Source: Saccharospirillum impatiens DSM 12546 (lineage in GTDB: Bacteria; Pseudomonadota; Gammaproteobacteria; Pseudomonadales; Natronospirillaceae). From it: 64,000 bases of DNA. How positions within the stretch are numbered: position 1 is the first letter of the stretch; every line of letters begins with the position of its first letter. The DNA lies in NCBI RefSeq assembly GCF_000423605.1, contig NZ_AUIH01000012.1:60844-124843 (forward strand), given 5' to 3'. Under the pieces are notes generated by a model. It did no database searches and was not told the DNA's origin. It saw nothing but the letters and a program-made list of their open reading frames with translations. Below, in pieces: positions 25,393 through 34,325 of this stretch. A program made the translations under genes and the position numbers.

Positions 25393-27891
25393 TTACGCTC
25401 GTGGCACCACTACGCGAAACTCGGTCAACCCCGGCTCGGATTCAAAACCGATCTCGCCACCCATGGTTTGCATGATGCTCTGGCTGATCGCCAGCCCAAG
25501 GCCAGTGCCACCTTTTTGCCCGCTATCCCGGTTATCGGCCTGGCTAAAACGCTGGAATATCTGCGGTTTAAAACTGTCTGGAATACCCGGGCCACGATCC
25601 CTAACCGTTATGGCGACACTGCTGTTACTGGCAACCACGCCTATAGTTACCGTCTCGCCTTGCGGCGAAAACTTGATCGCGTTGGACAGCAGGTTGGCCA
25701 TCACCTGTTCGAACCGGTGTGCATCCACCCGGACCTTAACCGGGGGCACCCCATCAACCACTACACGGATTTTATGCAGTTGCGCGTATCCCGCTATGTT
25801 GTCTGCTGTGGTGCTCAGCAATTGCTGAACAGAGGTCGGCTGCAGGTCAAACGGCATGCGCCCGGCGATGAGTTTGTCCATGTCCAGCAGGTCGTTGACC
25901 AGCAGAATCAGCCGATCGGCGTTTTTAAGAGCGACGCTGACCATCTTGCCTGCGGGCTCGGGCAGCTCGCCCAAGTGCCCGGCTTCCAAGAGTTTTAACG
26001 ATCCGGATATCGAGGTCAGCGGAGTACGCAACTCATGGCTCACTGATGAGACCAGCTCACTTTTCAATCGCTCAATACGACGCTGATCGCTGATGTCCTG
26101 GTAGACCGTCCAGAGCAATTGGGTGCCATCAGCTTCCAATACTTGCAGACCGATGACCATCACCGGGTATTTATGTCCGTCCCGGTGCCGCACTTTGGCC
26201 TCTACCGGGCCAAACGGCTCTTTCTTGTCCGGTGCCCGGAACCCCTGTTGATCAATCACTGTGCTCAGGCTCGACGACAAGTGTCGTTGGTTCATTGCCA
26301 GCAACTGGACTCGGCTGTAACCACTTTGCGTCACCAGAGCATCATTAACGGCGAGAAACTGGCCGCTGACCAGATCCGTCAACGAAATACCCAGTGGTGA
26401 CAGATCAAACAGTACGCGTAACCGGGCTTCACGCTGCTGCAGCTGGCGCTGGTCCTGTGCGCGCTCTAGGGCTGCCTCAATCCAGCGCCCCAACAGGCGG
26501 ACAAAAGCCAGATCGGTTTCATCCAGTGGGGCTGACTTTTTATGTGAGGCGGAAAAATTCAGAGTCCCATAAACGGTTGAGCGAACCTGCAGTCGAATGC
26601 CAACATAGCTTTTCACACCAAAACGCAGGTAACAGGGATGTTGCTGAAAGGGGGTCCCGGTAGCCGTTTGAATGACCAACTCGCCCTCATTGTTTAGCAC
26701 CAGGCTGCAAAAGGTATCGCCCAGGGCAAACTCATCCCCCGGATTCAGATCTGTGGTCGGGGGTGCCTGGCACCACTGCACGGTGTACCGGTCCTGCTCG
26801 ATCCGGCTGATGATGCCAACCTCCAGACCCAGATATTCGCAACCCAGCGCAAGCGCCCGGTTAAGCCGCTCATCCAGGCTACTTTTTGCATCGGCGGCTA
26901 TGTCATTCAATATGCGCAAAAACTGCAACTGTCGGCGCAGGTTCTGGCGGATGTCATGTTCTTCGGTGACGTCAATGCTGAGCCCGACCAGGCCGGTGAT
27001 GTCACCGCTCTCATTGCGCAGCGGTATCTTGGATGTCCGGTACCACAAGGGATTACCCTGATCATCCGCGCCCTCATTCTCCATTTGCGACAGGGTCTCG
27101 CCCTTATCCAGCACCGCCCGGTCTTCCCGGTCCGACTGGGGAATCAAATGCGCCGGGTATAAGTCGCGATCGTGTTTGCCCAGAATGTCGGCTTCGCTGG
27201 CCAGCCCCAAATGCGCCAGTTCAGACCGGTTGGCGAGCAATTTCCGGCCGCTGCGATCCTTGACGTAAATGTTCATCGGAATGTTATCGATGATGGTGCG
27301 TAACAATCGCTCCCGGCTTTGCAGAGCCTGGTCGGTTTGCAAGCGTTTGGATTCACTGTTTTTGAGCTCGGCCAGGGTAGCCCTTAACTGAACCTGCTCA
27401 AGCTGTTCACGCCGTTGCAGTTCGGCCTCAGCCAGGCTGGCCAGGTCGGCCAACAAGTCGCGCTCTGCCAGTGTGAGTGTTCGCGGTGCCGAATCAATCA
27501 GACAAAGGGTGCCGAGTGCGTACCCGGAGTGCGACTGCAGCGGCATACCGGCGTAAAACCGGATACCCGACTCAGCGGTCACCAGGGGGTTATCGGCAAA
27601 GCGGGGGTCGGCCAGCGCATCGGGTATCTCAAACAGACCCTCCCCAAGAATGGCATGGCCGCAAAAAGACACAGTACGCGGCGTCTCTGTCGCATCAAGC
27701 CCCTGGCGCGACTTGAACCATTGTCGGTTGGCGTCGATCAGGCTGATTAATACGGTTTCAACGCCCAGCGTTCGGCGAGCGAGCCGGGTGATCCGGTCAA
27801 AGGGCGCTTCGGCGGGCGTGTCCAGAATGTCGAGGCTGTTCAGGGCAATCAGCCGTTCGCGTTCGTTGTCGGGAAAGTCGGGTGCTTGCAT
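25393..27891 (-). CDS. GAF-PAS-GAF-PAS sensor histidine kinase
   Basis: 832 residues, no membrane segments, so a cytoplasmic sensor. Domains: GAF (about 10-165), PAS (about 190-315), second GAF (about 330-490), second PAS (about 495-610), then HisKA with the phosphorylated His in SSVSHELRTPL (about 625) and HATPase with N box, DRGPGIP and GGTGLGL. GAF/PAS sensors respond to small ligands, haem, flavin or redox state; the signal is unknown. ATG 27891 was preferred over TTG 27894. The single-domain response regulator follows on the same strand. Confidence 0.92.
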   Translation of the reverse strand: MQAPDFPDNERERLIALNSLDILDTPAEAPFDRITRLARRTLGVETVLISLIDANRQWFKSRQGLDATETPRTVSFCGHAILGEGLFEIPDALADPRFADNPLVTAESGIRFYAGMPLQSHSGYALGTLCLIDSAPRTLTLAERDLLADLASLAEAELQRREQLEQVQLRATLAELKNSESKRLQTDQALQSRERLLRTIIDNIPMNIYVKDRSGRKLLANRSELAHLGLASEADILGKHDRDLYPAHLIPQSDREDRAVLDKGETLSQMENEGADDQGNPLWYRTSKIPLRNESGDITGLVGLSIDVTEEHDIRQNLRRQLQFLRILNDIAADAKSSLDERLNRALALGCEYLGLEVGIISRIEQDRYTVQWCQAPPTTDLNPGDEFALGDTFCSLVLNNEGELVIQTATGTPFQQHPCYLRFGVKSYVGIRLQVRSTVYGTLNFSASHKKSAPLDETDLAFVRLLGRWIEAALERAQDQRQLQQREARLRVLFDLSPLGISLTDLVSGQFLAVNDALVTQSGYSRVQLLAMNQRHLSSSLSTVIDQQGFRAPDKKEPFGPVEAKVRHRDGHKYPVMVIGLQVLEADGTQLLWTVYQDISDQRRIERLKSELVSSVSHELRTPLTSISGSLKLLEAGHLGELPEPAGKMVSVALKNADRLILLVNDLLDMDKLIAGRMPFDLQPTSVQQLLSTTADNIAGYAQLHKIRVVVDGVPPVKVRVDAHRFEQVMANLLSNAIKFSPQGETVTIGVVASNSSVAITVRDRGPGIPDSFKPQIFQRFSQADNRDSGQKGGTGLGLAISQSIMQTMGGEIGFESEPGLTEFRVVVPRA

Positions 27892-27953
27892 CAATACGGC
27901 CGTTGTGTCGGGTCACTGCTACACAGTCTAGCACTGCGCAGCGAGACTGGCTG

Positions 27954-29015
27954 TCATGAAACCGATTGCAACCGCTCACGAGCCATAGTGTCGGCCAGAT
28001 CGCTGGTGGCGATGTTATCCCGTTCCGACCGCTCGAACAGCGCCATTAGGGTGTCGTATATGCCTTCGATATGGGTGTTCACCGTGTCCGTATTGTAGTG
28101 GCCCTGTTTTTCATAATAGACATCGATAATGCCCCCGGCGTTGATCACATAATCCGGCGCATAACACAGGCCTTTGGCATGCAACAGCTGACCGGTCTTG
28201 GCGGTGTCGAGCTGGTTGTTGGCGGCGCCAGCGATGATGCTCGCCTGCAGTTGTTCGAGCGTGTGCGGGTTCACGGTGGCACCAAGCGCACAGGGAGCAA
28301 AAATATCCATCGGCTGACGGTAGATATCATCCAGCCCAACGGCACTGGCATCCAACTCTTTTACTGCCCGCTGAACGGCGTCGGCGTTGATGTCCGTTAC
28401 CACCAGTCGGGCTCCTGCTTCGGCGAGCCTTTCTGCCAGCCGGTAGCCAACATTGCCCAGCCCCTGAATGCCTACCGTCAAACCATTCAGATCGTCCCGC
28501 TTCAGGCGATGTTTAACCGCTGCCTGAATACCGAGAAAGCACCCTAAGGCTGTCGCTGGCGACGGGTCGCCGGATTTGGTATGGCCTTCCAGCGTTTGTT
28601 TGTCGTCACAGCCAGACACATGAGCGGTCACTTCACGCACGACCTTCATATCGGCCACCGACGTACCCGAATCTTCCGCGGCAATGTACTGGCCGCCAAG
28701 TCGCTGCAGAAAGCGACCAAAAGCACGCATCTGCGCCGGTGTTTTTTGCGTTTTCGGGTCGCCAATAATGACCGATTTGCCACCCCCGAGCGGTAACCGT
28801 GCCAGGGCGCTCTTGTAGGTCATGCCACGCGACAAACGCAGCACATCGGTCAGAGCATCGGCATCGTTCTGGTAGGGGTAATACCGCGTACCGCCCATGG
28901 CCGGACCGAGATGGGTATTGTGAATGGCAATAATGGCGCGCAGGCCGGATTCTGGGTCGCAGACATAGCTGACGTGTTCGTGCTGGTCGAAGTCGACATG
29001 ATCAAACAGGCTCAT
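27954..29015 (-). CDS. Leu/Phe/Val (leucine-type) amino acid dehydrogenase
   Basis: 353 residues, the usual length of leucine dehydrogenase and much shorter than glutamate dehydrogenase. The N-terminal domain has [10 protein letters not shown] and [19 protein letters not shown] with the substrate and catalytic lysines; the NAD-binding loop is [11 protein letters not shown]. It reversibly deaminates branched-chain or aromatic amino acids to 2-oxo acids with NAD. AAGGA lies eight bases before ATG 29015; the frame opens to 29084 without conserved sequence. No branched-chain catabolic genes are adjacent, so the true substrate is open. Confidence 0.9.
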   Translation of the reverse strand: MSLFDHVDFDQHEHVSYVCDPESGLRAIIAIHNTHLGPAMGGTRYYPYQNDADALTDVLRLSRGMTYKSALARLPLGGGKSVIIGDPKTQKTPAQMRAFGRFLQRLGGQYIAAEDSGTSVADMKVVREVTAHVSGCDDKQTLEGHTKSGDPSPATALGCFLGIQAAVKHRLKRDDLNGLTVGIQGLGNVGYRLAERLAEAGARLVVTDINADAVQRAVKELDASAVGLDDIYRQPMDIFAPCALGATVNPHTLEQLQASIIAGAANNQLDTAKTGQLLHAKGLCYAPDYVINAGGIIDVYYEKQGHYNTDTVNTHIEGIYDTLMALFERSERDNIATSDLADTMARERLQSVS

Positions 29016-29242
29016 GACGAGAGTCCTTTTTGTTGGGAGAGTGCCGGGGTCACCGGTACTGATTATTGGCATTGGGCAGTGCAACCGCCTCAGCCTTGTC
29101 GGCCCTTGTGAGGCCTTGGCATAACCTTAATTGGTCAGGCGGTTTTGTCCAGCACTATCGCCGTGTTTTAACACAGGGGTCACCCGGTCGGAGTCTGAGT
29201 TTTAACCGGCTATTGCTAGCCGATCCGGATCTGACAAACAGC

Positions 29243-29264
29243 AAAAAGCCCGCACTGGGCGGGC
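29243..29264 (-). terminator. Intrinsic terminator of the Spy-family gene
   Basis: Read on the minus strand: six-bp GC stem (29264-29259 with 29253-29248), five-base loop, then five Ts. It lies 30 bases after the Spy-family stop. Confidence 0.85.
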
Positions 29265-29293
29265 AAGGGAGTCTTGAATTTGAGCGGGGCTGG

Positions 29294-29764
29294 TTACTGA
29301 GCGTCGCGCGGCTGAGTGGCCTGTGCCTGGCGTTCTCCCCGGTTGTGGCTTCCTCCCCGGTGCATGCCTTTGCCGCTGCGCGCCATATGGGCTTCCAGAT
29401 AGGTGGTCAGGCCGTTGACCTGATCGGCCTGCAATACCGTGCCCAGTTCATCGATCAGGGCGGTGCGGGCCTGGTCACGCAGGGCCTCTCGTTCTTCCGC
29501 TGTCGGGCGTTCGGCGTCGCTGTCACGCTGCGCACGGTGCTGATCACGCAGTTCGGTCATCTGTGTGGTCATAATGTCAACGACGTCAGCGCGCTGGTCG
29601 TCAGTCAGGTCCAACTGGGTAAAGATGTAGTCGAATCGCTCAGTCATGCGGCTAGGGTTCATCGCATCGTGGGCATAAACGGCACCGGCGCTGCCCGCCA
29701 GCGCGATAACCACGGCGGTTGCCATCAGTGATTGACGAGGGGCGTTCGAGAAAAATACTTTCAT
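29294..29764 (-). CDS. Spy/CpxP-family periplasmic stress protein
   Basis: 156 residues with an N-terminal signal peptide (basic start, hydrophobic core about 14-30, Ala-x-Ala before HDAMNPS). The mature part has the LTDDQRADVVDIM segment and a long Arg/Glu-rich helix, as in Spy/CpxP proteins with LTxxQ motifs. These are periplasmic chaperones or metal-linked stress sensors; a His/Arg-rich tail could bind metal. ATG 29764 is fixed by the signal peptide and GGAG upstream. The BaeSR-like pair lies just upstream; in E. coli spy is a BaeR target, so regulation by this pair is likely (inference). Confidence 0.85.
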   Translation of the reverse strand: MKVFFSNAPRQSLMATAVVIALAGSAGAVYAHDAMNPSRMTERFDYIFTQLDLTDDQRADVVDIMTTQMTELRDQHRAQRDSDAERPTAEEREALRDQARTALIDELGTVLQADQVNGLTTYLEAHMARSGKGMHRGGSHNRGERQAQATQPRDAQ

Positions 29765-29874
29765 GGTCTGGCTCTCCGCTGATTGGGTCTTCTGACCCGG
29801 TGAAAACCAGTATCGACTGACACATTGCAGAAAGTGTGGAGCCACCGTGGATGACGGATTCTTTGCACTCTCAG

Positions 29875-29985
29875 GTTGTTGAAAATGGCCTCCTGCCTGT
29901 TTCAAAACACGTTGACCCAAAAAGTGTGATTCTTGCTTATCGGTCACAATCAATGACGTAGCCGTCATTAAATGTGCCGGACTTA
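29875..29985 (-). repeat. Dispersed intergenic repeat, copy 3 (inverted)
   Basis: On the minus strand this matches the right-hand part of copy 1: GTCATTGATT, then CACACT, then GTGT-TGAAA and the block GGCAGGA-GCC-TTTTCAACAACC at 29898-29875. It lies between the Spy-family gene and the response regulator upstream of it. Confidence 0.6.
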
Positions 29986-29999
29986 ACGGGGGTAAATGC

Positions 30000-30668
30000 T
30001 CACTCGAACTTGTAGCCGGCCCCGTAAACCGATCGTACAAACTCCTGATCCGGCGCCAAGGTTGCCAGTTTGCGACGCAGGTTTTTGATGTGACTGTCGA
30101 TGGTTCGGTCGCTGACCAGGCGGCGATCCGGGTAGATGTCATCCATCAGTTGATCGCGGGTAAAAATGCGCCCCGGCTGCTTCATCAGCAATTGCAGCAA
30201 GCGCATCTCAATGGCCGTCAGTTCCGTGTCCCGATCACCATAGCGGGCGCGATTGCTGTTCTCGGCCAGCTGCAATTGGGCTGCCTGCGTGGTATCTGAG
30301 CTGTGACGGGTGCGCCGCAACACGGCCTTGACCCTTGCCACCACTTCGCGCGGGCTGAACGGTTTGCAGATGTAGTCATCGGCGCCCAGCTCCAGGCCGA
30401 GCAGGCGGTCGATCTCCTCGACACGAGCGGTCGTCATTATGATCGGTGTGTCCTGCTTGCTACGGATAGTACGGCAGAGACTGAGCCCGTCGATGCCCGG
30501 CAACATCAGGTCGAGCAGAATCAGATCGGGGGTTTCCCGGCTGAGCCAATCGATCACTTCATCGCCCCGTTCAATCAGGCTGACGTTGAAATTTTCGCGC
30601 ACCAGGTAGTCTCGCAATACGGTTGCCAGCTTGGTTTCGTCTTCAACAATAAGAATGTGATCATTCAT
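30000..30668 (-). CDS. OmpR-family response regulator, BaeR-like
   Basis: 222 residues. Receiver at about 1-120: acidic VEDE, acceptor Asp in LILLDLMLP, Thr in MTTARVEE and Lys in ICKPFSP. The C-terminal winged helix (about 130-222) has TAIEMRLLQLL and TIDSHIKNLRRKL, then VYGAGYKFE. It is closest by pattern to BaeR. The start overlaps the sensor kinase stop by four bases (ATGA), showing tight coupling. The likely output is envelope-stress genes, including the Spy-family gene downstream. Confidence 0.92.
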   Translation of the reverse strand: MNDHILIVEDETKLATVLRDYLVRENFNVSLIERGDEVIDWLSRETPDLILLDLMLPGIDGLSLCRTIRSKQDTPIIMTTARVEEIDRLLGLELGADDYICKPFSPREVVARVKAVLRRTRHSSDTTQAAQLQLAENSNRARYGDRDTELTAIEMRLLQLLMKQPGRIFTRDQLMDDIYPDRRLVSDRTIDSHIKNLRRKLATLAPDQEFVRSVYGAGYKFE

Positions 30669-32074
30669 GATGCCGGGCTCCCAAAGCCAGGTTGATGTTC
30701 CGGGTGCGCAAAGACGACCGACACCACTAACCCGCCAAGAGGTGAGTGTGTGGCAGTTACCTGCCCATGGTGAGCGTCGACAATGCTGCGCACGATCGAC
30801 AAGCCCAGTCCGGAACCACCGCTGGCCCGACTGCGCGAGGCGTCCACCCGATAGAGCCGATCGAACAGCAGTGCCAGGGCGTCATCGGGAACACCGGGTG
30901 CCGAGTCCGACCAGTGCACGGTAATGCCGGCGTCAGCAACCTCGACCTGCACCTGGACTCTCCCCGCCTGCCCGGCACTGCCATCGGTGTAGCGCAGGCT
31001 GTTTTGCATCAGATTACTGAACAGCTGAACCAGGCGGTTGGGGTCACCGGTAATCATCACCGGTGCGGGCGGCGCCTGTAGAGTCCAATCGAGGTGGTGG
31101 CGCGCCAACGCCAGGTCAAAGTGACCGTGAACGGTACTCAATACATCCATCAAATCGAGTTCGGTTGGCTGGTAGGTGAGCGTGCCAGCATCCCCCAGTG
31201 ACAGGTCACGCAGATCATTGACCAGCCCACCCAACCGCTGAACCTCCTGAAACAGCGAGGTCAGAGTGTCGGGGTCTGGCTGGCGCACCCCGTCAAGCAA
31301 GGCTTCGATTTCAGCTTTGAGCACAGCGATGGGCGTGCGCAGTTCATGAGCGATGTCGACGATCCAGCGCTGTCGGGCCTGCTGGTTGCGCTTCAGGGTT
31401 TCAGCCAGCACATTGAAATCCTTTGCCAGATCCGCCAGTTCATCGTTGCCGCGAATGACCAGCCGATCCTGCTCACCCTCTATGTTCAGATCGCCACTGG
31501 CAAGCCGGTGAAAAGCGGTTTTTAAATCAGCCATCGGGCGCAGCAAACGCGCGGCGAAAGGTATGGCCAGTGCGGCCGACACCAGCAAGGTGATCAGTGC
31601 GATCCAGCGCAATTGCCGGCGTTGCTGGCTGGCAAACAATCGATCAAATTCAGCGCCGAGCCGCACGGCTTGCGGCACGCCCAGTGACCCTACGATGTCG
31701 CCGTTCAGTTCAATCGGCAGCCAGTATGCCCGACTCTGCAGTCGCGGATCACCGATCAGCAGGGTATTGTCGGCATCGCTCAGCAACACCGGCTCCCGAC
31801 GCTGATCGCGGGGTGAGCGCCCCGGAGTGGCATTGCTGACCAACCGGTAGAATCGTATCGGCTCGCGCTGCACCCAGGCCCAACTGCCCTGGTCGGCGTA
31901 GATATCCGACAACGCCGACAACAAGGGGGCCAGCCGGCGGCTTTGCACCTGCTCAAGATAGGCCTCGAACCCCGCATCAAAAGCGCGATTGTTGGTCACT
32001 ACAATCGCACTGGCCACCAGCGCATTGGCCAGCAGAATGATGAGAAACAACTTGTATCGAAGACTGATGCGCAT
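30665..32074 (-). CDS. Sensor histidine kinase, BaeS-like
   Basis: 469 residues. Two membrane segments (about 8-27 and 158-178) flank a periplasmic sensor of roughly 130 residues. A HAMP domain (about 178-232) precedes HisKA with His in VDIAHELRTP (near 245) and a HATPase with NLMQNSLRYT, DSAPGVP and GGSGLGLS. It phosphorylates the adjacent BaeR-like regulator. BaeS senses envelope damage from toxic compounds and misfolded proteins in E. coli; the same is inferred here. Confidence 0.92.
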   Translation of the reverse strand: MRISLRYKLFLIILLANALVASAIVVTNNRAFDAGFEAYLEQVQSRRLAPLLSALSDIYADQGSWAWVQREPIRFYRLVSNATPGRSPRDQRREPVLLSDADNTLLIGDPRLQSRAYWLPIELNGDIVGSLGVPQAVRLGAEFDRLFASQQRRQLRWIALITLLVSAALAIPFAARLLRPMADLKTAFHRLASGDLNIEGEQDRLVIRGNDELADLAKDFNVLAETLKRNQQARQRWIVDIAHELRTPIAVLKAEIEALLDGVRQPDPDTLTSLFQEVQRLGGLVNDLRDLSLGDAGTLTYQPTELDLMDVLSTVHGHFDLALARHHLDWTLQAPPAPVMITGDPNRLVQLFSNLMQNSLRYTDGSAGQAGRVQVQVEVADAGITVHWSDSAPGVPDDALALLFDRLYRVDASRSRASGGSGLGLSIVRSIVDAHHGQVTATHSPLGGLVVSVVFAHPEHQPGFGSPAS

Positions 32075-32274
32075 GGTCGCCTGTCATAAATAAGGGTGTG
32101 TCTTAGCGCATTCTAGCCGCCCATTGTGCAGCCAGCATGCAAACGCCAGCGCGCGCTGCTTAGGACAACGATTGCGCTCACTGTCTTGGTTCTGTCATCT
32201 TACCGCCATAAACTGTGTCACCCATATCATAAAGCAATCGCCTGATTCCATTCATCTGAGCAGGGCATACCCGT

Positions 32275-33465
32275 TTGACATCCGTTAACGACTCACCAGG
32301 CAACCGTGCCTGGTTAGGAACCTGGGAAGTGTTCTGGCGCTTCCTGCTCCTCGGCTGCACCAGCTTTGGCGGCCCGGCGGCCCACCTGGGCTATTTCCGA
32401 ACAACCTTTGTTGTGCGATTAAAATGGCTCAGCGATGACCACTACGCCCACTTGCTCGCGCTGAGTCAGTTTTTACCCGGGCCCGGCTCGAGCCAGGTCG
32501 GTTTTTCAATTGGCCAGCACCGGGCCGGTTTACCCGGAGGCATCGCGGCCTTTATAGGGTTTACCCTACCTTCTTTTATCATCATGACTGCAGTAGCAAT
32601 GACCAGTCTCACCGCCACTGCAGCCTGGGTTCCCGGCGTTATGACGGGGTTGAAATGGCTGGCGGTCGTGGTGGTTCTGGATGCCGTCACCGGTATGTTT
32701 TCGCGCTTTTGCGCAGACAAAGCCACCCAGGCAATTGCACTGCTGACACTCGCAACGCTGGTGCTGTGGCCCGGCGTTGGCGGGCAATTGCTGGTTCTGG
32801 TACTGGCAGCACTCTGGGGCTCCCGTCGCCGGGCCGACACGCCAGGTTTGGTGCCTGACGGGACGCAAGGGCGAGTACACTGGCGATGGCTGGTCTTGTT
32901 TCTGCTGTTGGCGGTTCTTGGTGTGCCGGGTCTGCTCGGTGGTATCTGGCCCGGTTTCTATCAGGCCGGAGCGCTGGTGTTTGGTGGTGGCCACGTGGTG
33001 TTGCCGCTGTTACAGGCCACCGTGGGCGATGCCATCAGTCAGGATGCGTTTTTACTGGGCTATGCGACCGCGCAGGCGTTGCCCGGGCCACTGTTTACAC
33101 TCGCCGCTTATCTGGGCGCCCTGTTGCAACCCGAAGCGCCGCTGCTCGGCGCCGTAATGGCCACGCTGGCTATATTCCTGCCAGGCTTTCTGCTGTTGCT
33201 GGCCGTACGTGATTACTGGCAATCCCTGCTGGCTCGCCCCCGCGTCAACTGTGCCGTCTCCGGCATCAATGCCGCTGTGGTAGGTTTGTTAATGGCAGCG
33301 CTATACCAGCCCGTATTTTTGCAGGGAGTGCAATTGCCCTGGCATCTGGCGCCTGTGGTCATCGGTGTGCTGCTGTTGCGCAGCCAACGTGTGCCGCTGG
33401 TGTTACTGGTGCTTGGGTTTGCTCTCAGTGGCGCTTTACTGAGCAACGTGACCCTGGCTGCCTGA
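32275..33465 (+). CDS. chrA: Chromate transporter (ChrA family)
   Basis: 396 residues with two related halves, each beginning with the family motif: LLGCTSFGGPAAHLGYF near residue 25 and a second around LVFGGGHVVLPLL near 235. Ten or so membrane segments are predicted. ChrA exports chromate using the proton gradient. The start is probably TTG 32275, since no ATG lies early enough and the motif begins near residue 25; GTG 32329 would cut into the first conserved region. A soxR gene faces its end. No chrB regulator is present. Confidence 0.9.
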   Translation: MTSVNDSPGNRAWLGTWEVFWRFLLLGCTSFGGPAAHLGYFRTTFVVRLKWLSDDHYAHLLALSQFLPGPGSSQVGFSIGQHRAGLPGGIAAFIGFTLPSFIIMTAVAMTSLTATAAWVPGVMTGLKWLAVVVVLDAVTGMFSRFCADKATQAIALLTLATLVLWPGVGGQLLVLVLAALWGSRRRADTPGLVPDGTQGRVHWRWLVLFLLLAVLGVPGLLGGIWPGFYQAGALVFGGGHVVLPLLQATVGDAISQDAFLLGYATAQALPGPLFTLAAYLGALLQPEAPLLGAVMATLAIFLPGFLLLLAVRDYWQSLLARPRVNCAVSGINAAVVGLLMAALYQPVFLQGVQLPWHLAPVVIGVLLLRSQRVPLVLLVLGFALSGALLSNVTLAA

Positions 33466-33515
33466 AGAACGGAGTCTATGTGAGCTGTGAGCTCAATACT
33501 CGCAGCTCTAAGCTC

Positions 33516-33956
33516 TCAACTATCTTTCCTCTCCCACAATACCGGCCCCGGGCCTTGCTCACCAAGCGCATCGTCCGGGTTCCGCAACTGGCAGTTATCC
33601 ATCGACAAACAACCGCACCCGATACAGGTGTTCAGTTCATCGCGCAGCCGCTGCAGTGAATCAATTCGCTCGGTTAACGCCTGATGCCATTGCTGCGACA
33701 GACGTTGCCAGTTGTCTTTGGTGATGTCTTGCTGATCTCCCAGCTCGCTGAGCATGTCGGCGATCTCTCTGAGACTGAAGCCCAGTCGTTGTGCAGTCTT
33801 GATGACCGCTACCCGGCGCAGCATGCGGCGATTGTAGCGACGCTGGTTGCCGGCGTTACGATGGCTCTGAATCAGGCCCTTTTGCTCATAAAAATGCAGC
33901 GTGGCCACCGACACCCCAGCCCGACACGCCAATTGGCCCACTGAAACTTCTGCCAT
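33516..33956 (-). CDS. soxR: Redox-sensitive MerR-family activator SoxR
   Basis: 146 residues. The MerR-type helix-turn-helix spans about 3-70 with TLHFYEQKGLI and RRYNRRMLRRVAVIK. A dimer helix follows and then the 2Fe-2S cluster loop CIGCGCLSMDNC with Cys111, Cys114, Cys116 and Cys122 in the exact SoxR spacing. Oxidation of the cluster by superoxide or redox-cycling compounds activates transcription. ATG 33956 has AAGG eight bases upstream; TTG 33974 is less likely. No soxS-like gene is adjacent, as is usual outside enteric bacteria. It is convergent with chrA. Confidence 0.95.
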   Translation of the reverse strand: MAEVSVGQLACRAGVSVATLHFYEQKGLIQSHRNAGNQRRYNRRMLRRVAVIKTAQRLGFSLREIADMLSELGDQQDITKDNWQRLSQQWHQALTERIDSLQRLRDELNTCIGCGCLSMDNCQLRNPDDALGEQGPGPVLWERKDS

Positions 33957-34325
33957 AGGATCAGCCTTGTTCAATACGATTGGGGGTCAGATTAACGCCA
34001 ACAAAACCCGAACATAACCCCGGATAGCTCTGGAATTGGCTTATTTGTGCCATGCGGTGAACAAAGCCCGCCCAGGTTATCCACAGGGGTGTCGTTTGTG
34101 TCCGCTCTGTAAACGAGGCCACATCAACGTTTGCATGAGTATTGCCCGGTAAGCACCTCATTGGCCGGATTGTTTATTGTGAAAGGATGCGCATACCGGT
34201 AGCGTCTGAGGTCTTACCGGACTACCTGGCCTGAGTTTCCTCCCCAAAAGGCGTAGCCGGCGTTTTTGTTCACCCGGATTGTTGTCCGACTGATAACACT
34301 CCAGGCCAATACCAGACTGAACACT
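33957..34325. other. 369-bp divergent intergenic stretch
   Basis: Separates soxR from the two-HTH regulator and should hold both promoters. It contains one exact DnaA-box consensus (34077-34085), probably by chance. I see no gene and no clear SoxR operator. Confidence 0.4.

Noticed and set aside
29765..30142. N-terminal extension of the Spy-family gene
   Set aside because: The signal peptide and ribosome-binding site fix the start at 29764, and the extension crosses a dispersed repeat and the end of the regulator gene.
34077..34085. Exact DnaA-box consensus TTATCCACA
   Set aside because: A single box without a cluster, AT-rich unwinding region or origin genes; one chance match is expected in a window of this size.
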